Below are positions 33,413-44,947 of a stretch of 64,000 bases of DNA, piece after piece. Positions within the stretch are counted from its first letter, which is position 1; every line of letters begins with the position of its first letter. The translations under genes were made by a program, and so were the position numbers. Below the pieces are notes generated by a model. That model was not told the DNA's origin and did not search any database. It worked only from the letters and a program-made list of their open reading frames with translations. The stretch is from Serratia plymuthica NBRC 102599 (lineage in GTDB: Bacteria > Pseudomonadota > Gammaproteobacteria > Enterobacterales > Enterobacteriaceae). The stretch is from contig NZ_BCTU01000025.1 in assembly GCF_001590925.1 (NCBI RefSeq), positions 62,001 to 126,000 of the forward strand, in the 5' to 3' direction.

Positions 33413-34978
33413 ATGGATAACTATTTGATGGCGCTGGATGCAGGCACCGGCAGCGTTCGCGCGGTAATCTTCGATCTGGCGGGCAATCAGATCGCGCAGG
33501 GCCAGGCTGAGTGGCGGCATCTGGCGGTGTCTGGGGTACCCGGCTCAATGGAGTTTGATTTAACCCACAACTGGCAATTGACCTGCCAGTGCATCCGGCA
33601 GGCGTTGCAAAACGCAGGCCTGACTGGCCAGGCTATCCGCTCGGTAGCCTGCTGCTCAATGCGCGAAGGCATAGTGCTGTACGATCGTAACGGCGTACCG
33701 ATTTGGGCCTGCGCCAATGTGGATGCGCGTGCCAGCCATGAAGTCAGCGAGCTCAAAGAGCTGCATAACCATCATTTCGAAAGCGAGGTGTACCAATATT
33801 CCGGCCAAACGCTGGCGTTAAGCGCCATGCCGCGCCTGCTGTGGCTGGCCCACCACCGGCCGGACATCTATCGGCAGGCGGCGACGCTGACCATGATCAG
33901 CGACTGGCTGGCGAATATGCTGAGCGGCGAACTGGCGGTGGATCCTTCCAATGCAGGCACTACCGGCATGCTGGATTTGGTCAGCCGCGACTGGCGACCG
34001 GCGCTGCTCGATATGGCCGGGCTACGCGCCGATATTCTGTCGCCGGTGAAAGAGACCGGCAACCTGCTGGGGCAGGTTACCGCAGCGGCGGCAGAGCAAA
34101 GTGGCCTGCTGCGTGGCACGCCGGTGGTGATGGGCGGCGGCGACGTTCAACTGGGCAGCCTGGGGCTGGGGGTGGTGCATGCCGGGCAAACGGCGGTATT
34201 GGGCGGCACCTTCTGGCAGCAAATCGTCAACCTGCCGGAACCGGCCACCGATCCGGACATGAACATCCGCATTAACCCGCACGTGATCCCCGGTATGGCA
34301 CAGGCGGAATCCATCAGCTTCTTCACTGGGTTGACCATGCGCTGGTTCCGCGACGCCTTCTGTGCCGAGGAAAAGCTGATGGCGGAACGGCTGGGTGTAG
34401 ATGCTTACAGCCTGTTGGAAGAGATGGCGGCGCGGGTGCCGCCGGGTGCCTACGGGGTGATGCCGATATTTTCCGACGCCATGCACTTCAAAACCTGGTA
34501 TCACGCCGCGCCGTCGTTTATCAATATGTCGCTCGACCCGGAACGCTGCAATAAGCAAACCCTGTTCCGTGCGCTGGAAGAGAACGCCGCCATTGTCTCC
34601 GCCTGCAATCTGGAGCAGATCGCCAGCTTCTCGGGCGTGCAGGCGCACTCGCTGGTGTTCGCCGGCGGCGGTTCGAAGGGCAAATTGTGGAGCCAGATCC
34701 TGAGCGATGTCACCGGCCTGACCGTTCGCGTGCCGGTGGTGAAAGAAGCCACCGCGCTGGGCTGCGCGATTGCCGCCGGCGTCGGCGCCGGGTTGTATGA
34801 GTCGCTGGCGGCCACCGGTGAAAAACTGGTGCGCTGGGAGCGTGAATATCAGCCGGATAGCGCCAATCATGAACTCTATCAACAGCAAAAGGACACCTGG
34901 CGGCAGATCTATGCCGATCAGCTCACGCTGGTGGACCACGGCCTGACCACCTCAATGTGGAAAGCGCCGGGGTTGTGA
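33413..34978 (+). CDS. lsrK: Autoinducer-2 kinase
   Basis: A 521-residue FGGY-family kinase that phosphorylates AI-2 (DPD) in the cytoplasm, trapping the signal. N-terminal ATP-binding region [17 protein letters not shown], substrate-site region [19 protein letters not shown], and the C-terminal [20 protein letters not shown]. Length and wording follow E. coli LsrK (530). The start follows CAGAGAGTGTGAACT. It stands 186 bp from divergent lsrG. Without the Lsr transporter in this window its AI-2 supply must come from another importer or an lsr set elsewhere. Confidence 0.9.
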   Translation: MDNYLMALDAGTGSVRAVIFDLAGNQIAQGQAEWRHLAVSGVPGSMEFDLTHNWQLTCQCIRQALQNAGLTGQAIRSVACCSMREGIVLYDRNGVPIWACANVDARASHEVSELKELHNHHFESEVYQYSGQTLALSAMPRLLWLAHHRPDIYRQAATLTMISDWLANMLSGELAVDPSNAGTTGMLDLVSRDWRPALLDMAGLRADILSPVKETGNLLGQVTAAAAEQSGLLRGTPVVMGGGDVQLGSLGLGVVHAGQTAVLGGTFWQQIVNLPEPATDPDMNIRINPHVIPGMAQAESISFFTGLTMRWFRDAFCAEEKLMAERLGVDAYSLLEEMAARVPPGAYGVMPIFSDAMHFKTWYHAAPSFINMSLDPERCNKQTLFRALEENAAIVSACNLEQIASFSGVQAHSLVFAGGGSKGKLWSQILSDVTGLTVRVPVVKEATALGCAIAAGVGAGLYESLAATGEKLVRWEREYQPDSANHELYQQQKDTWRQIYADQLTLVDHGLTTSMWKAPGL

Positions 34979-35212
34979 TGCCTCTGGGCGCAGTCTGCTG
35001 CGCCCGCCGCATAAGCTTATGCCCATTGAGCCTTTAACCTGCCGTTCTGCCGCAACCCGCCGCTTTGCTTGCTTCGCGTGATTATTCCTCCTCAGAAACA
35101 GTGTAACTACGGTAAACGGATTTATCCGTCGCCAAGGCCTGCGTAAATTGTGATCTCTGTCACTCCGCGCCTTACTGCGCGGCGTACGTACTCACCTGAG
35201 ACGAGCGGTACT

Positions 35213-36397
35213 ATGCTGAATAATAAAGATAAACCTGCATCATCACCCTGGCTGGCGATTTTCTCACTGACGGTCGCCTGCTTTGTGATGGTCACCACCG
35301 AGTTTCTGCCGATCGGCCTGCTGACCAATATCGCGCCGTCGCTGGACGTCAGCACCGGCAAGGCCGGCCTGATGGTTACCGTGCCCGGCATCGTGGCGGC
35401 GATAGCCGCGCCCGCGCTGAGTCTGGCGGCCGGCAGGCTCGATCGTCGCCTGCTGATGCTGGCGTTGAGTTTGTTGCTGGTGGTGTCCAATCTGGTTTCG
35501 GCGCTGGCGGTTAACTTCCCGATGATGCTGCTCGGTCGCGTGCTGCTGGGTGTCTGCGTCGGCGGTTTCTGGGCCTTCGCCGCCAACTACGGCCGCCATC
35601 TGGTGCCGGAAGCCAGCCAGGGCCGCGCCACCGCGCTGATCCTGAGCGGTATTTCAGTCGGTGCGGTATGTGGCGTGCCCGCGGGCGCGCTGATTGGCGA
35701 CCTGTTCGGCTGGCGCGCCGCTTTCTTTGGCAGCGCGGTGCTGGCGGTGGGTGTGCTGTTGGCGCAGCTGCGCTTGCTGACGTCGGTGCCGCCCACCCGG
35801 CCGGTCACACCGCGCGATCTGCTGCTGCCGCTGCGTTTGCCGATGGCGCGTACCGGGTTGATTGCCATCGTTTTGCTGTTTATCGGCCATTTTGCCGCCT
35901 ACACCTACCTGAAACCGCTGCTGCAACAGGTGTTTGTCCTTAGTCCGTCGGCGATTTCATTGCAACTTCTGGCCTACGGCGCCATCGGCCTGCTCGGCAC
36001 CTTCCTCGGCGAACGCTTGGCGGAGCGCAGCCTGCGCGCCACCTTTATCCTGATCGCCGCCATGCTGGCCGCCATCCTGATCGTTTCGCCGTTCCTCAGC
36101 GGCATTGCCGGTGCCACGCTGATGGTGATGGTTTGGGGGTTAGCGTTCGGCGCCGTGCCGGTTTGCGCCACCAACTGGATGTTTGCCGCAGTGCCACAGG
36201 CGCCGGAGGCCGGCCAGGCGCTGCTGGTCTGCGTGATCCAGATTGCGCTGGCCTCAGGCGCGCTGCTGGGCGGGGAAGTGGTCGACTGGCAGGGCGTCAG
36301 CAGCGCCATGCTGTTCGGCGGCGCTCTCACCCTTTCCGCCGCGCTGGTGTTCGGCTTGACCTTGCGTTCCGGCATGATTGGCGCTAAACAGTCATAA
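35213..36397 (+). CDS. MFS efflux transporter (DHA1 family)
   Basis: 394 residues, 12 predicted helices. The first helix FSLTVACFVMVTTEFLPIGLL and the second-helix region TGKAGLMVTVPGIVAAIAAPAL with LAAGRLDRRLLM are typical of the DHA1 group that includes arabinose/sugar efflux and purine efflux pumps. The start at 35213 was chosen over a codon 21 residues upstream because it follows the promoter-like region. Adjacent LysR gene may regulate it. Substrate unknown. Confidence 0.85.
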   Translation: MLNNKDKPASSPWLAIFSLTVACFVMVTTEFLPIGLLTNIAPSLDVSTGKAGLMVTVPGIVAAIAAPALSLAAGRLDRRLLMLALSLLLVVSNLVSALAVNFPMMLLGRVLLGVCVGGFWAFAANYGRHLVPEASQGRATALILSGISVGAVCGVPAGALIGDLFGWRAAFFGSAVLAVGVLLAQLRLLTSVPPTRPVTPRDLLLPLRLPMARTGLIAIVLLFIGHFAAYTYLKPLLQQVFVLSPSAISLQLLAYGAIGLLGTFLGERLAERSLRATFILIAAMLAAILIVSPFLSGIAGATLMVMVWGLAFGAVPVCATNWMFAAVPQAPEAGQALLVCVIQIALASGALLGGEVVDWQGVSSAMLFGGALTLSAALVFGLTLRSGMIGAKQS

Positions 36398-36418
36398 TCA
36401 TTGTCTATCCACAGAAAC

Positions 36419-36443
36419 ACCCCGGTCCTCCGACCGGGGTTTT
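36419..36443 (+). terminator. Terminator between MFS and LysR genes
   Basis: ACCCCGGTC-CTCC-GACCGGGGT followed by TTTTGC; perfect 9-bp stem. Confidence 0.75.
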
Positions 36444-36457
36444 GCACTGAGAGCGTT

Positions 36458-37351
36458 ATGGATCATCATTTACTCGCCATCCGGGTGTTTAACCGCGTGG
36501 TGGAAACCGGCGGATTCACCCGCGCGGCAGACTCGCTGCGGATGCCCAAGGCCACCGTCACCAAGCTGATCCAGAATCTGGAAGATCACCTGCAGACCAA
36601 GCTGTTCCAGCGCACCACCCGTAGCGTGTCTGTTACCCCTGAGGGCGAGTGTTATTACCAGCGCACGGTTAAGTGGCTGGCGGAACTGGAGCAGATGGAA
36701 GGCTGCATGACCGAATCCCAGAGCGCGCCGCAGGGCGTGCTGCGCATTGATGCCGGTGGCTCGACCGCACGCCAACTGCTGGTGCCGGCGCTGCCGGACT
36801 TTATCGAGCGTTATCCGCAGATTCAGATTGATTTGGGCGTCGGCGACCGCTTGATCGATCTGATCAACGACAGCGCCGACTGCGTGATCCGCAGCGGCCC
36901 GCTGGCCGATTCCAGCCTGATTGCCCGCCGCCTGTTCGAGCTGGAATGGGTCACCTGCGCCACGCCATCCTATCTGGCGCGTTACGGCACGCCGAAACAC
37001 CCCTGTGATCTGGAACTGGGCTACCCGTTGGCGCACTACCGCCATGCGCTGAACGATCGCATCCAGCCGCTGCACTTCGTTGATCGGGGCAAAGAGATCG
37101 ACATCCAGCACCGCTATCATGTCAGCGTCAACGAAGGCAATGCGCTGCTGGCCGCCGCACTGGCCGGCCTGGGCATCATCCAGACCTTCCGCTTTATGGC
37201 GCAACCGCATCTGGACAACGGCGAACTGGTCAGCCTGCTGCACGACTGGCAACCGCCATCGGAGCAAATGTACGTGGTGTATCCCTCTAACCGCCATCTC
37301 AGCGCCAAGCTGCGGGTGTTCATCGACTGGGCGGTGGAGGCCTTTAAATAG
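36458..37351 (+). CDS. LysR-family regulator
   Basis: 297 residues: winged HTH (1-60: MDHHLLAIRVFNRVVETGGF, SLRMPKATVTKLIQNLEDHL) and substrate-binding domain with DAGGSTARQLLVPALPDF and NEGNALLAAALAGLGIIQ. CrgA-like subgroup. Start at 36458 follows CTGAGAGCGTT. Located 60 bp after the MFS gene on the same strand but beyond a terminator, so transcribed separately or by read-through. Confidence 0.85.
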   Translation: MDHHLLAIRVFNRVVETGGFTRAADSLRMPKATVTKLIQNLEDHLQTKLFQRTTRSVSVTPEGECYYQRTVKWLAELEQMEGCMTESQSAPQGVLRIDAGGSTARQLLVPALPDFIERYPQIQIDLGVGDRLIDLINDSADCVIRSGPLADSSLIARRLFELEWVTCATPSYLARYGTPKHPCDLELGYPLAHYRHALNDRIQPLHFVDRGKEIDIQHRYHVSVNEGNALLAAALAGLGIIQTFRFMAQPHLDNGELVSLLHDWQPPSEQMYVVYPSNRHLSAKLRVFIDWAVEAFK

Positions 37352-37403
37352 CCGACAACTGCGGCTATAGTTGTGCATTCTCTGGGCAACAAGAACTTAA
37401 ATC

Positions 37404-37865
37404 ATGCGTATCGAACGACTTTCCGCACACCGCCAGCGCATTGGCGAACTGGCTACCCTGCTGCATCAGGAGTGGCGTGATTTCTCGCCGTGGAGCAGCC
37501 ACGAGAAAATCAGCCAACGCTTTGAACAACGCTGTGAACCGCAGCATTCCGGCATGACGTTGCTGGCGCTGTCACCGCAACAACATATCCTCGGCACGGC
37601 CAGCCTGGTCATTTACGATCTGGCGGATAAGCCAGAGCGCAAATTCTGGCTGGGCGAAGTTTTCACCCATCCGCAATATCGCGGTCTGGGCATCGCACGC
37701 CGCCTGATCGACCAGTGCATTACTCACTGCAAACAGAAAAATATCGCCGAACTGTATCTCTACACGCCGGACCAACAGCCGCTGTATCAAAAGCTGGGCT
37801 GGCAAGCGGTAGAGCAACGCCAGGTTTCAGGCGAAGAAGTGACGGTGATGTGTCGCACGCTGTAA
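37404..37865 (+). CDS. GNAT-family N-acetyltransferase
   Basis: 153 residues. The acetyl-CoA loop is HPQYRGLGIARRLI at about 91-104, preceded by FWLGEVFTHP and followed by the LYLYTPDQQPLYQKLGWQ helix-strand unit of GNAT enzymes. Substrate unknown. Monocistronic. Confidence 0.8.
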   Translation: MRIERLSAHRQRIGELATLLHQEWRDFSPWSSHEKISQRFEQRCEPQHSGMTLLALSPQQHILGTASLVIYDLADKPERKFWLGEVFTHPQYRGLGIARRLIDQCITHCKQKNIAELYLYTPDQQPLYQKLGWQAVEQRQVSGEEVTVMCRTL

Positions 37866-37923
37866 CCCGGCGCTTTGTGATAGTATTGAACGTAATATCG
37901 TTATCATTCTACAGGCACTCACC

Positions 37924-38265
37924 ATGGCATATATTCCCAAAAACTACGCAAGGCTGGAGACCGGCTACCGCGAAAAAGCGCTGAAAATTTTCCCGTGGGT
38001 CTGTGGGCGCTGCTCACGCGAATTCGTTTACTCCAACCTGCGCGAGCTGACGGTTCACCATATCGATCACGACCACAGCAACAACCCGGAAGATGGCAGC
38101 AACTGGGAAATGTTGTGCCTGTACTGCCACGACCACGAACACTCCAAGTACACCGAAGCAGACCAATATGGCTCAACGGTGATCGCCGGTGAAGACGCGC
38201 AAAAAGACGTCGGCGTAGCGACCCATAATCCGTTCGCCAACCTGAAATCGATGTTGAAAAAGTAA
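37924..38265 (+). CDS. yajD: HNH nuclease family protein YajD
   Basis: 113 residues. Zinc-ribbon cysteines CGRC near residue 27-30 pair with CLYC near 62-65, and the HNH core is HHIDHDHSNNPEDGSNWEMLCLYCHDHEH. Same length and wording as E. coli YajD, whose function is undetermined. A hairpin TGCGGATGCG / CGCATCCGCA follows the gene at 38275-38300. Confidence 0.88.
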   Translation: MAYIPKNYARLETGYREKALKIFPWVCGRCSREFVYSNLRELTVHHIDHDHSNNPEDGSNWEMLCLYCHDHEHSKYTEADQYGSTVIAGEDAQKDVGVATHNPFANLKSMLKK

Positions 38266-38306
38266 TGCCGCCGCTGCGGATGCGTACTGTCGCATCCGCA
38301 AAAAGC

Positions 38307-38570
38307 CATTAAGCTAGCAACTTATTAAGCTAATAAAAAAACAAAAAACCGTCCCTTCCTCCATTTCCCAGAGCATTCCTACTTACCCACTTGATAAGTT
38401 ACCAGCAAAATAAGCTGCAAAGTTAACAGCATACTGGCTTGGCAAGCGGCCACCGTTGGTGCATATTGTCCACAAGTTGTTCTTGTTAACCTGTTTAATT
38501 ATCAACCTAATAAGCGCACTAACTTAATAAGCAAATAGCTTAATAAGTTAGCAGCTTGATAACTTGAGAG
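38307..38570. repeat. Iteron-like TTAATAAG repeats upstream of parA
   Basis: About six copies of a core close to (C)TTRATAAG(TT) in both orientations: around 38307-38338, 38390-38400 (ACTTGATAAGTT), 38506, 38521-38531, 38538-38551 (GCTTAATAAGTTAGC) and 38553-38565. They are concentrated just before a ParA-type gene, as centromere or autoregulatory sites of plasmid partition modules are. The rest of the segment is AT-rich and non-coding. Confidence 0.55.
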
Positions 38571-38578
38571 ATGGCAGC

Positions 38579-39214
38579 ATGATTGTTTTGATTGGCTCGC
38601 AAAAAGGTGGCGTAGGAAAATCGACCAAGGCGGTCAATATCGCCGGATATCTGATCCTCAAACAGGGGAAAACCGCCATCATCGTCGATGCTGACGATCA
38701 GAAATCAATCATGACCTGGTATAACGATCGCCAGAATGTGGAGGGCCTGCCGCATATCCCGGTGGTCGCCGCCTCGGGTAAAATCAAAGAGACCCTGCTG
38801 GAATTGGATCGTCATTACGATTACGTGATTGTCGATACCGCCGGCCGCGACAGCGCCGAACTGCGCTCCGGCCTGCTGGCGGCCGATCTGTTCCTCTCTC
38901 CGCTGCGCCCGTCGCAGATGGATCTCGACACCATAGGTTATCTGTCGGAAATGTTTTCTACCGCGCAGGAATATAACGAGAAGGTGAAAGGCTACATCGT
39001 GCTGAACATGTGCCCGACCAATATCTTTATTAACGAAGCCAACGAAGCGGCGCAGGTACTGAGTGAATACCCGGAATTTACCCTGGTCAGCAACCGCCTG
39101 TGCGATCGCAAGATTTATCGCGATGCCTGGGGTGAGGCGATCACCGTGCACGAGGCGCACAACGCCAAGGCGCAGGCGGAAATCGAAAACCTGGTGAAAG
39201 AGGTGATCCTGTGA
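38579..39214 (+). CDS. ParA-family partition ATPase (small, ParF-like)
   Basis: 211 residues. Deviant Walker A SQKGGVGKST at 7-16 with the signature first lysine, Walker A' DADDQKS, and Walker B YDYVIVDTAG. It lacks an N-terminal DNA-binding domain, so it belongs to the type Ib class as in plasmid ParF. The ATG at 38579 follows TTGAGAGATGG. The stop overlaps the next gene, a small ribbon-helix-helix protein, giving the usual ParA/centromere-binding pair. A chromosomal location between yajD and cdh is unusual for this class; likely a domesticated plasmid or island remnant. Confidence 0.85.
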   Translation: MIVLIGSQKGGVGKSTKAVNIAGYLILKQGKTAIIVDADDQKSIMTWYNDRQNVEGLPHIPVVAASGKIKETLLELDRHYDYVIVDTAGRDSAELRSGLLAADLFLSPLRPSQMDLDTIGYLSEMFSTAQEYNEKVKGYIVLNMCPTNIFINEANEAAQVLSEYPEFTLVSNRLCDRKIYRDAWGEAITVHEAHNAKAQAEIENLVKEVIL

Positions 39215-39507
39215 AAAAGCGCACCCCTACCCACCGCATGTCGGAAGACGAGTTTATCAATAGCGCCACCTCCCACACCCTGATAGCCCCCGTTGCCGAA
39301 GCCAAACCCCAGGGCCGTAAACGCACCTACAAGGCGATTTCGGTCAGTCTGACCGATAACCACGTCGACGCCATCGATGAAATCATTGTGCAGGCGGCAC
39401 GTAATGGCGTGGTACGCATTACCCGTTCCGACATCATCAAGCTGGCCATTGACGGGCTGGCCGAAAAGAGCGAAGAACATCTGCTGCAACTGCTGAAAAA
39501 GCTGTAA
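39211..39507 (+). CDS. Small ribbon-helix-helix protein, ParG/ParB-like partner
   Basis: 98 residues. Flexible polar N-terminus (1-40) then a predicted RHH fold (YKAISVSLTDNHVDAIDEIIVQA, ITRSDIIKLAIDGL). This matches the plan of ParG-type centromere-binding proteins, whose N-terminal tail stimulates the ATPase. The GTG start overlaps the parA stop by 4 bp. Likely binds the TTAATAAG repeats upstream; inferred from position. Confidence 0.75.
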   Translation: MKKRTPTHRMSEDEFINSATSHTLIAPVAEAKPQGRKRTYKAISVSLTDNHVDAIDEIIVQAARNGVVRITRSDIIKLAIDGLAEKSEEHLLQLLKKL

Positions 39508-39517
39508 TTAGCCTCAT

Positions 39518-39546
39518 AGCCTGCCAGCTTAATAAGTTGGCAGGCT
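39518..39546. repeat. Inverted repeat with an iteron in its loop
   Basis: AGCCTGCCA and TGGCAGGCT (perfect 9-bp stem) enclose GCTTAATAAGT, the same core as the repeats upstream of parA. Immediately downstream of the partition pair. Confidence 0.6.
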
Positions 39547-39559
39547 AACAATTGGGGTT

Positions 39560-40321
39560 TTACAACCCATTACCGGCAACCGCGCACTGGTAATCCTGGA
39601 TCTCTCCGGCGGAGCCCAGATTCAGGTCGGTCAATTTTAAACGGTTGGCCAGCAAAATCATCTCACCTTCAGGAGTCACCGCCAGCGCCAGCCCATAATT
39701 GGCTATATTGTCGCCCTGCTCCACCACATATTGTTGCAGCAGCCTGAAAGGGTCTTCTTTGGTTAAATCAACGCCGACCAATTTTCTGGCCAAATATTGA
39801 TGGCCGACCAATTTTTCCGCCAGCGGCTGCCAGCGTTGATCTATTTCTTTCGCTTGTTGCTCAAGCTGGGCATATACATCCTGACGCAGACAGGCGATAT
39901 GAATGTGCAATTGATTTTGGGAGCGGCCATATTTTGAATTTATCGCCAACGATAACCAGGCGTCTTTTAGAGGTTTTCCCATCTCTGTGGATATATGGCT
40001 GCGATTTCCCCATGCCTGGGAAAAATAAGGCGGCGCTTGTTCCGTTTGCAGCTCTGGGCTCTCAATACCGCTGACCTTTTCGGTTGGCATCGCCAGATCG
40101 TGATAAGGACCTTTGTTGTCTTTGAACAGCACATAACCTTCATCTAAATCAACACGTAAGCAAGGATACGGATCATTATTCTCTTGCTGATTGGGCACGC
40201 ACTGTTGGCTGACAATCTGCCACAACGCATCCTGGTTGCCGCGCCCGAAGAAAAACCATAACACCACTGCCAAGATCAAAATAACAAGCAAGATAATTAA
40301 TAGCTTTAGAAACCTTTTCAT
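39560..40321 (-). CDS. cdh: CDP-diacylglycerol pyrophosphatase
   Basis: 253 residues. An N-terminal membrane anchor (KRFLKLLIILLVILILAVVLWFFFG) is followed by a HIT-like domain with the histidine motif QNQLHIHIACL near 145. It hydrolyses CDP-diacylglycerol to phosphatidate and CMP at the inner membrane. Other family features: CLRVDLDEGYVLFKD and SLAINSKYGRSQNQLH. Start at 40321; length close to E. coli Cdh (251). Transcribed alone. Confidence 0.9.
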   Translation of the reverse strand: MKRFLKLLIILLVILILAVVLWFFFGRGNQDALWQIVSQQCVPNQQENNDPYPCLRVDLDEGYVLFKDNKGPYHDLAMPTEKVSGIESPELQTEQAPPYFSQAWGNRSHISTEMGKPLKDAWLSLAINSKYGRSQNQLHIHIACLRQDVYAQLEQQAKEIDQRWQPLAEKLVGHQYLARKLVGVDLTKEDPFRLLQQYVVEQGDNIANYGLALAVTPEGEMILLANRLKLTDLNLGSAGEIQDYQCAVAGNGL

Positions 40322-40550
40322 CACCACTCCATGTTCAATATTTCCTTCACCAGAGGCGGCCAGCATAAATCAGCCGGCGATAAACGGCCAGGATATTATG
40401 CCGCCTGCGGGATCTCCCTTCGCTTTCCGAACGATAAATAATTAAAAATAAGGTTGAACGCAGGTAATTTAAGGTAAATTAATGCCGATTTGGAATATCG
40501 GCATGATATAAACAGGCCCATATATCCCGTTTAACAAGGAACGCTATAAC

Positions 40551-41357
40551 ATGCAAGCTACGGATAAGCAGTTTCATTACCTGGATGTCGGTTCAGGTTT
40601 CCCATTATTACTTGGCCACAGCTACCTGTTCGATCGGCATATGTGGGAGCCGCAGCTCGATGCGTTGGCCAAACATTATCGCGTTATCGTTCCGGATCTC
40701 TGGGGGCACGGCGAATCGCCGCAGCTGCCGGCTTCGCACGCCAGCCTGTCGGACATCGCCGCCGACCATCTGACGCTGATGGATCAGCTCGGCATCAAAG
40801 AGTTCGGCATCGTCGGGTTGTCCGTCGGCGGCATGTGGGGCGCTGAGTTGGCGGCAATGGTGCCCGAACGGGTTAAAGTGCTGGCGCTGATAGACAGTTA
40901 TCTGGGCGACGAAACCCCCGAGGAGCGCCAGCGTTATTTCGGCATGCTGGCCGCCGTCAATCAGGCCGGCGTCATCACCTCGCCGTTACTGGAATACATC
41001 GCCGCACAGTTTTACTCCGACAATGTCCCCGAGTCGCTGTTGCAACCATTGATTGCGCATTTGCAAAGCCTTCCCGCCAACCTGCTGCGCAGCAGCATAG
41101 TGCCGCTGGGCAAAATGATCTTCGGCCGTCCCGATAAACTGGCGCTGCTGGAAAAAATTACCTCAGCGACCCTGGTGATCACCGGCGAGCAGGATAAACC
41201 GCGCCCGCCGGCAGAAGGCCAGCAAATGGCGGATATCCTCGGTTGCAAACATGTGCTGATCCCTGAAGCCGGCCATATCAGCAATCAGGAAAACCCGGAA
41301 GCGGTAACCCAAGTACTGTTGGCTTTCCTGGCCGAAAATACCGCCTCTCGGTTTTGA
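40551..41357 (+). CDS. Alpha/beta-fold hydrolase
   Basis: 268 residues. The nucleophile elbow is GLSVGG near residue 92, with the acid in ITGEQDKPRP near 214 and His in PEAGHISNQENPE near 240. The N-terminal oxyanion region is LLLGHSYLFDRHMWEPQ, lacking the usual HG. Esterase or lactonase-like; no specific substrate. Followed by a GC-rich hairpin (CCGGGCCAAATGGCCCGG) at about 41367. Confidence 0.82.
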   Translation: MQATDKQFHYLDVGSGFPLLLGHSYLFDRHMWEPQLDALAKHYRVIVPDLWGHGESPQLPASHASLSDIAADHLTLMDQLGIKEFGIVGLSVGGMWGAELAAMVPERVKVLALIDSYLGDETPEERQRYFGMLAAVNQAGVITSPLLEYIAAQFYSDNVPESLLQPLIAHLQSLPANLLRSSIVPLGKMIFGRPDKLALLEKITSATLVITGEQDKPRPPAEGQQMADILGCKHVLIPEAGHISNQENPEAVTQVLLAFLAENTASRF

Positions 41358-41951
41358 TAGCGTTCTACCGGGCCAAATGGCCCGGAATTCCGCCTCAGTT
41401 AAGCCCTTTTCAATCGCGGATGCTAAGGAAAGGGTCAACCACAAATCCTCAGGCCCAACGGGATCTCTTCACGCATCCTGTCCAGCGCCTCCAATTTAAT
41501 CCTCCCCCATCAGGATATTGATTTCTACAATGCTAATGCGCCATCATGCTGACAGTCGCGTTACAGAGTTAATGTCATCAGCAGTAGGGTCAGCGTAGCG
41601 AACAGAGAAAATATACCGTCAAAAAAGATGGCTTCAGAAACTATTCATTTTCCAGACACGATACCTGCCACTCAAATTATCAGCCTCATCAATGCTAAAA
41701 GTTTTAACATCTTGTTTCTTGTACCCTATTATCCGCAGGATAACAGGTTATAACCTATGGAATAGCAATGATTTTATAAAGTGACAATTTCGCCCGAACA
41801 ACTCACCGGATAAAAATAAGTTTAAATTTCAATTTAACAGGTAGTAACAAACATTAACACCTAATTAATGAGACTTATTTTTTTGCAAAACTCAAACTAG
41901 TGACATAATCTTTTAAAATCCAGTCTACAAATCATTTGCAGGTAATTACAT
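41358..41951. other. Long spacer at the left edge of the biosynthetic region
   Basis: Nearly 600 bp. It starts with the hairpin CCGGGCC-AAAT-GGCCCGG. A possible decayed reading frame on the minus strand around 41440-41520 reads LEALDRMREEIPLGLRICG, which may be the tail of a lost gene. From about 41630 the DNA becomes clearly AT-rich, presumably containing the promoter of the O-methyltransferase gene. No RNA gene identified. Confidence 0.45.
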
Positions 41952-44448
<2,497 letters not shown>

Positions 44449-44468
44449 TTAGCGTAGCCGCCCCTTCC

Positions 44469-44544
44469 TTTCAGGCTGGCGTTATAAAACTGGAGATCGT
44501 CCTCGGTGATCGACAGCGCCACTTGCTGCGACTGGCCGACTCGC
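44469..44544 (-). pseudogene. Fragment of a bglX homologue (3' region)
   Basis: Bases 44469-44544 align without gaps to 54438-54513 inside bglX, about 65 of 76 positions identical by eye. Seven of the eleven differences fall at bglX third codon positions. It therefore derives from a working bglX homologue of another lineage, now reduced to a stub directly behind tpl. Weaker similarity may extend a few bases to the left. Confidence 0.75.
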
Positions 44545-44824
44545 CCCCTTCCCTACGGAGGTCTCACCCACGGCTTTCCACGCACTGTCATCCGGATGAA
44601 ACATTATGCCGTTAGATTTATCGTGGCCGCTGAAGACCGCCGAGAGGACGCTGCCCTTACCCCCACCACAGTCAGGCCGTTAAGACCCGCTAGACCACCA
44701 GAACCCGGATTGACACATGCGAAAATGCATCCATGTGATGAAATTCTGCAATAAATACTTAAGCAATCGTTTGCTTTGTTAATAATTAGGCATAACATAT
44801 TGTAAAATATAACAAACATAAATA
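44545..44824. other. Spacer between bglX fragment and small ORF
   Basis: About 280 bp without a credible gene. The right half is AT-rich and promoter-like. Confidence 0.4.
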
Positions 44825-44947
44825 ATGCCATTCTCCGCGCCGATCTTTTTACTGATTATTCTTATTCTCGCTAAAATTGTAAAAAAAAATATCATTGACT
44901 ATCTAAACACCATTTCTAAAATGAACAAAAAATACAATGTTAAATAA
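44825..44947 (+). CDS. Possible 40-residue hydrophobic peptide
   Basis: The ATG at 44825 opens a 40-codon frame. It encodes one membrane-like helix (PIFLLIILILAKIV) followed by a basic, Lys/Asn-rich tail. No clear ribosome site precedes it. It ends exactly at a hairpin with a T-run and lies 72 bp before the first gene of the large operon. It could be a small membrane peptide, a leader peptide controlling read-through at the hairpin, or chance. Confidence 0.3.
   Translation: MPFSAPIFLLIILILAKIVKKNIIDYLNTISKMNKKYNVK

Noticed and set aside
38275-38303. Hairpin after yajD as a Rho-independent terminator
   Set aside because: The stem TGCGGATGCG/CGCATCCGCA is good but is followed by A residues, not T, on the plus strand, and no gene on the minus strand would use it.
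38307-38570. CRISPR array
   Set aside because: The repeats are about 8-12 bases, imperfect, in both orientations and irregularly spaced, without constant-length spacers or cas genes.
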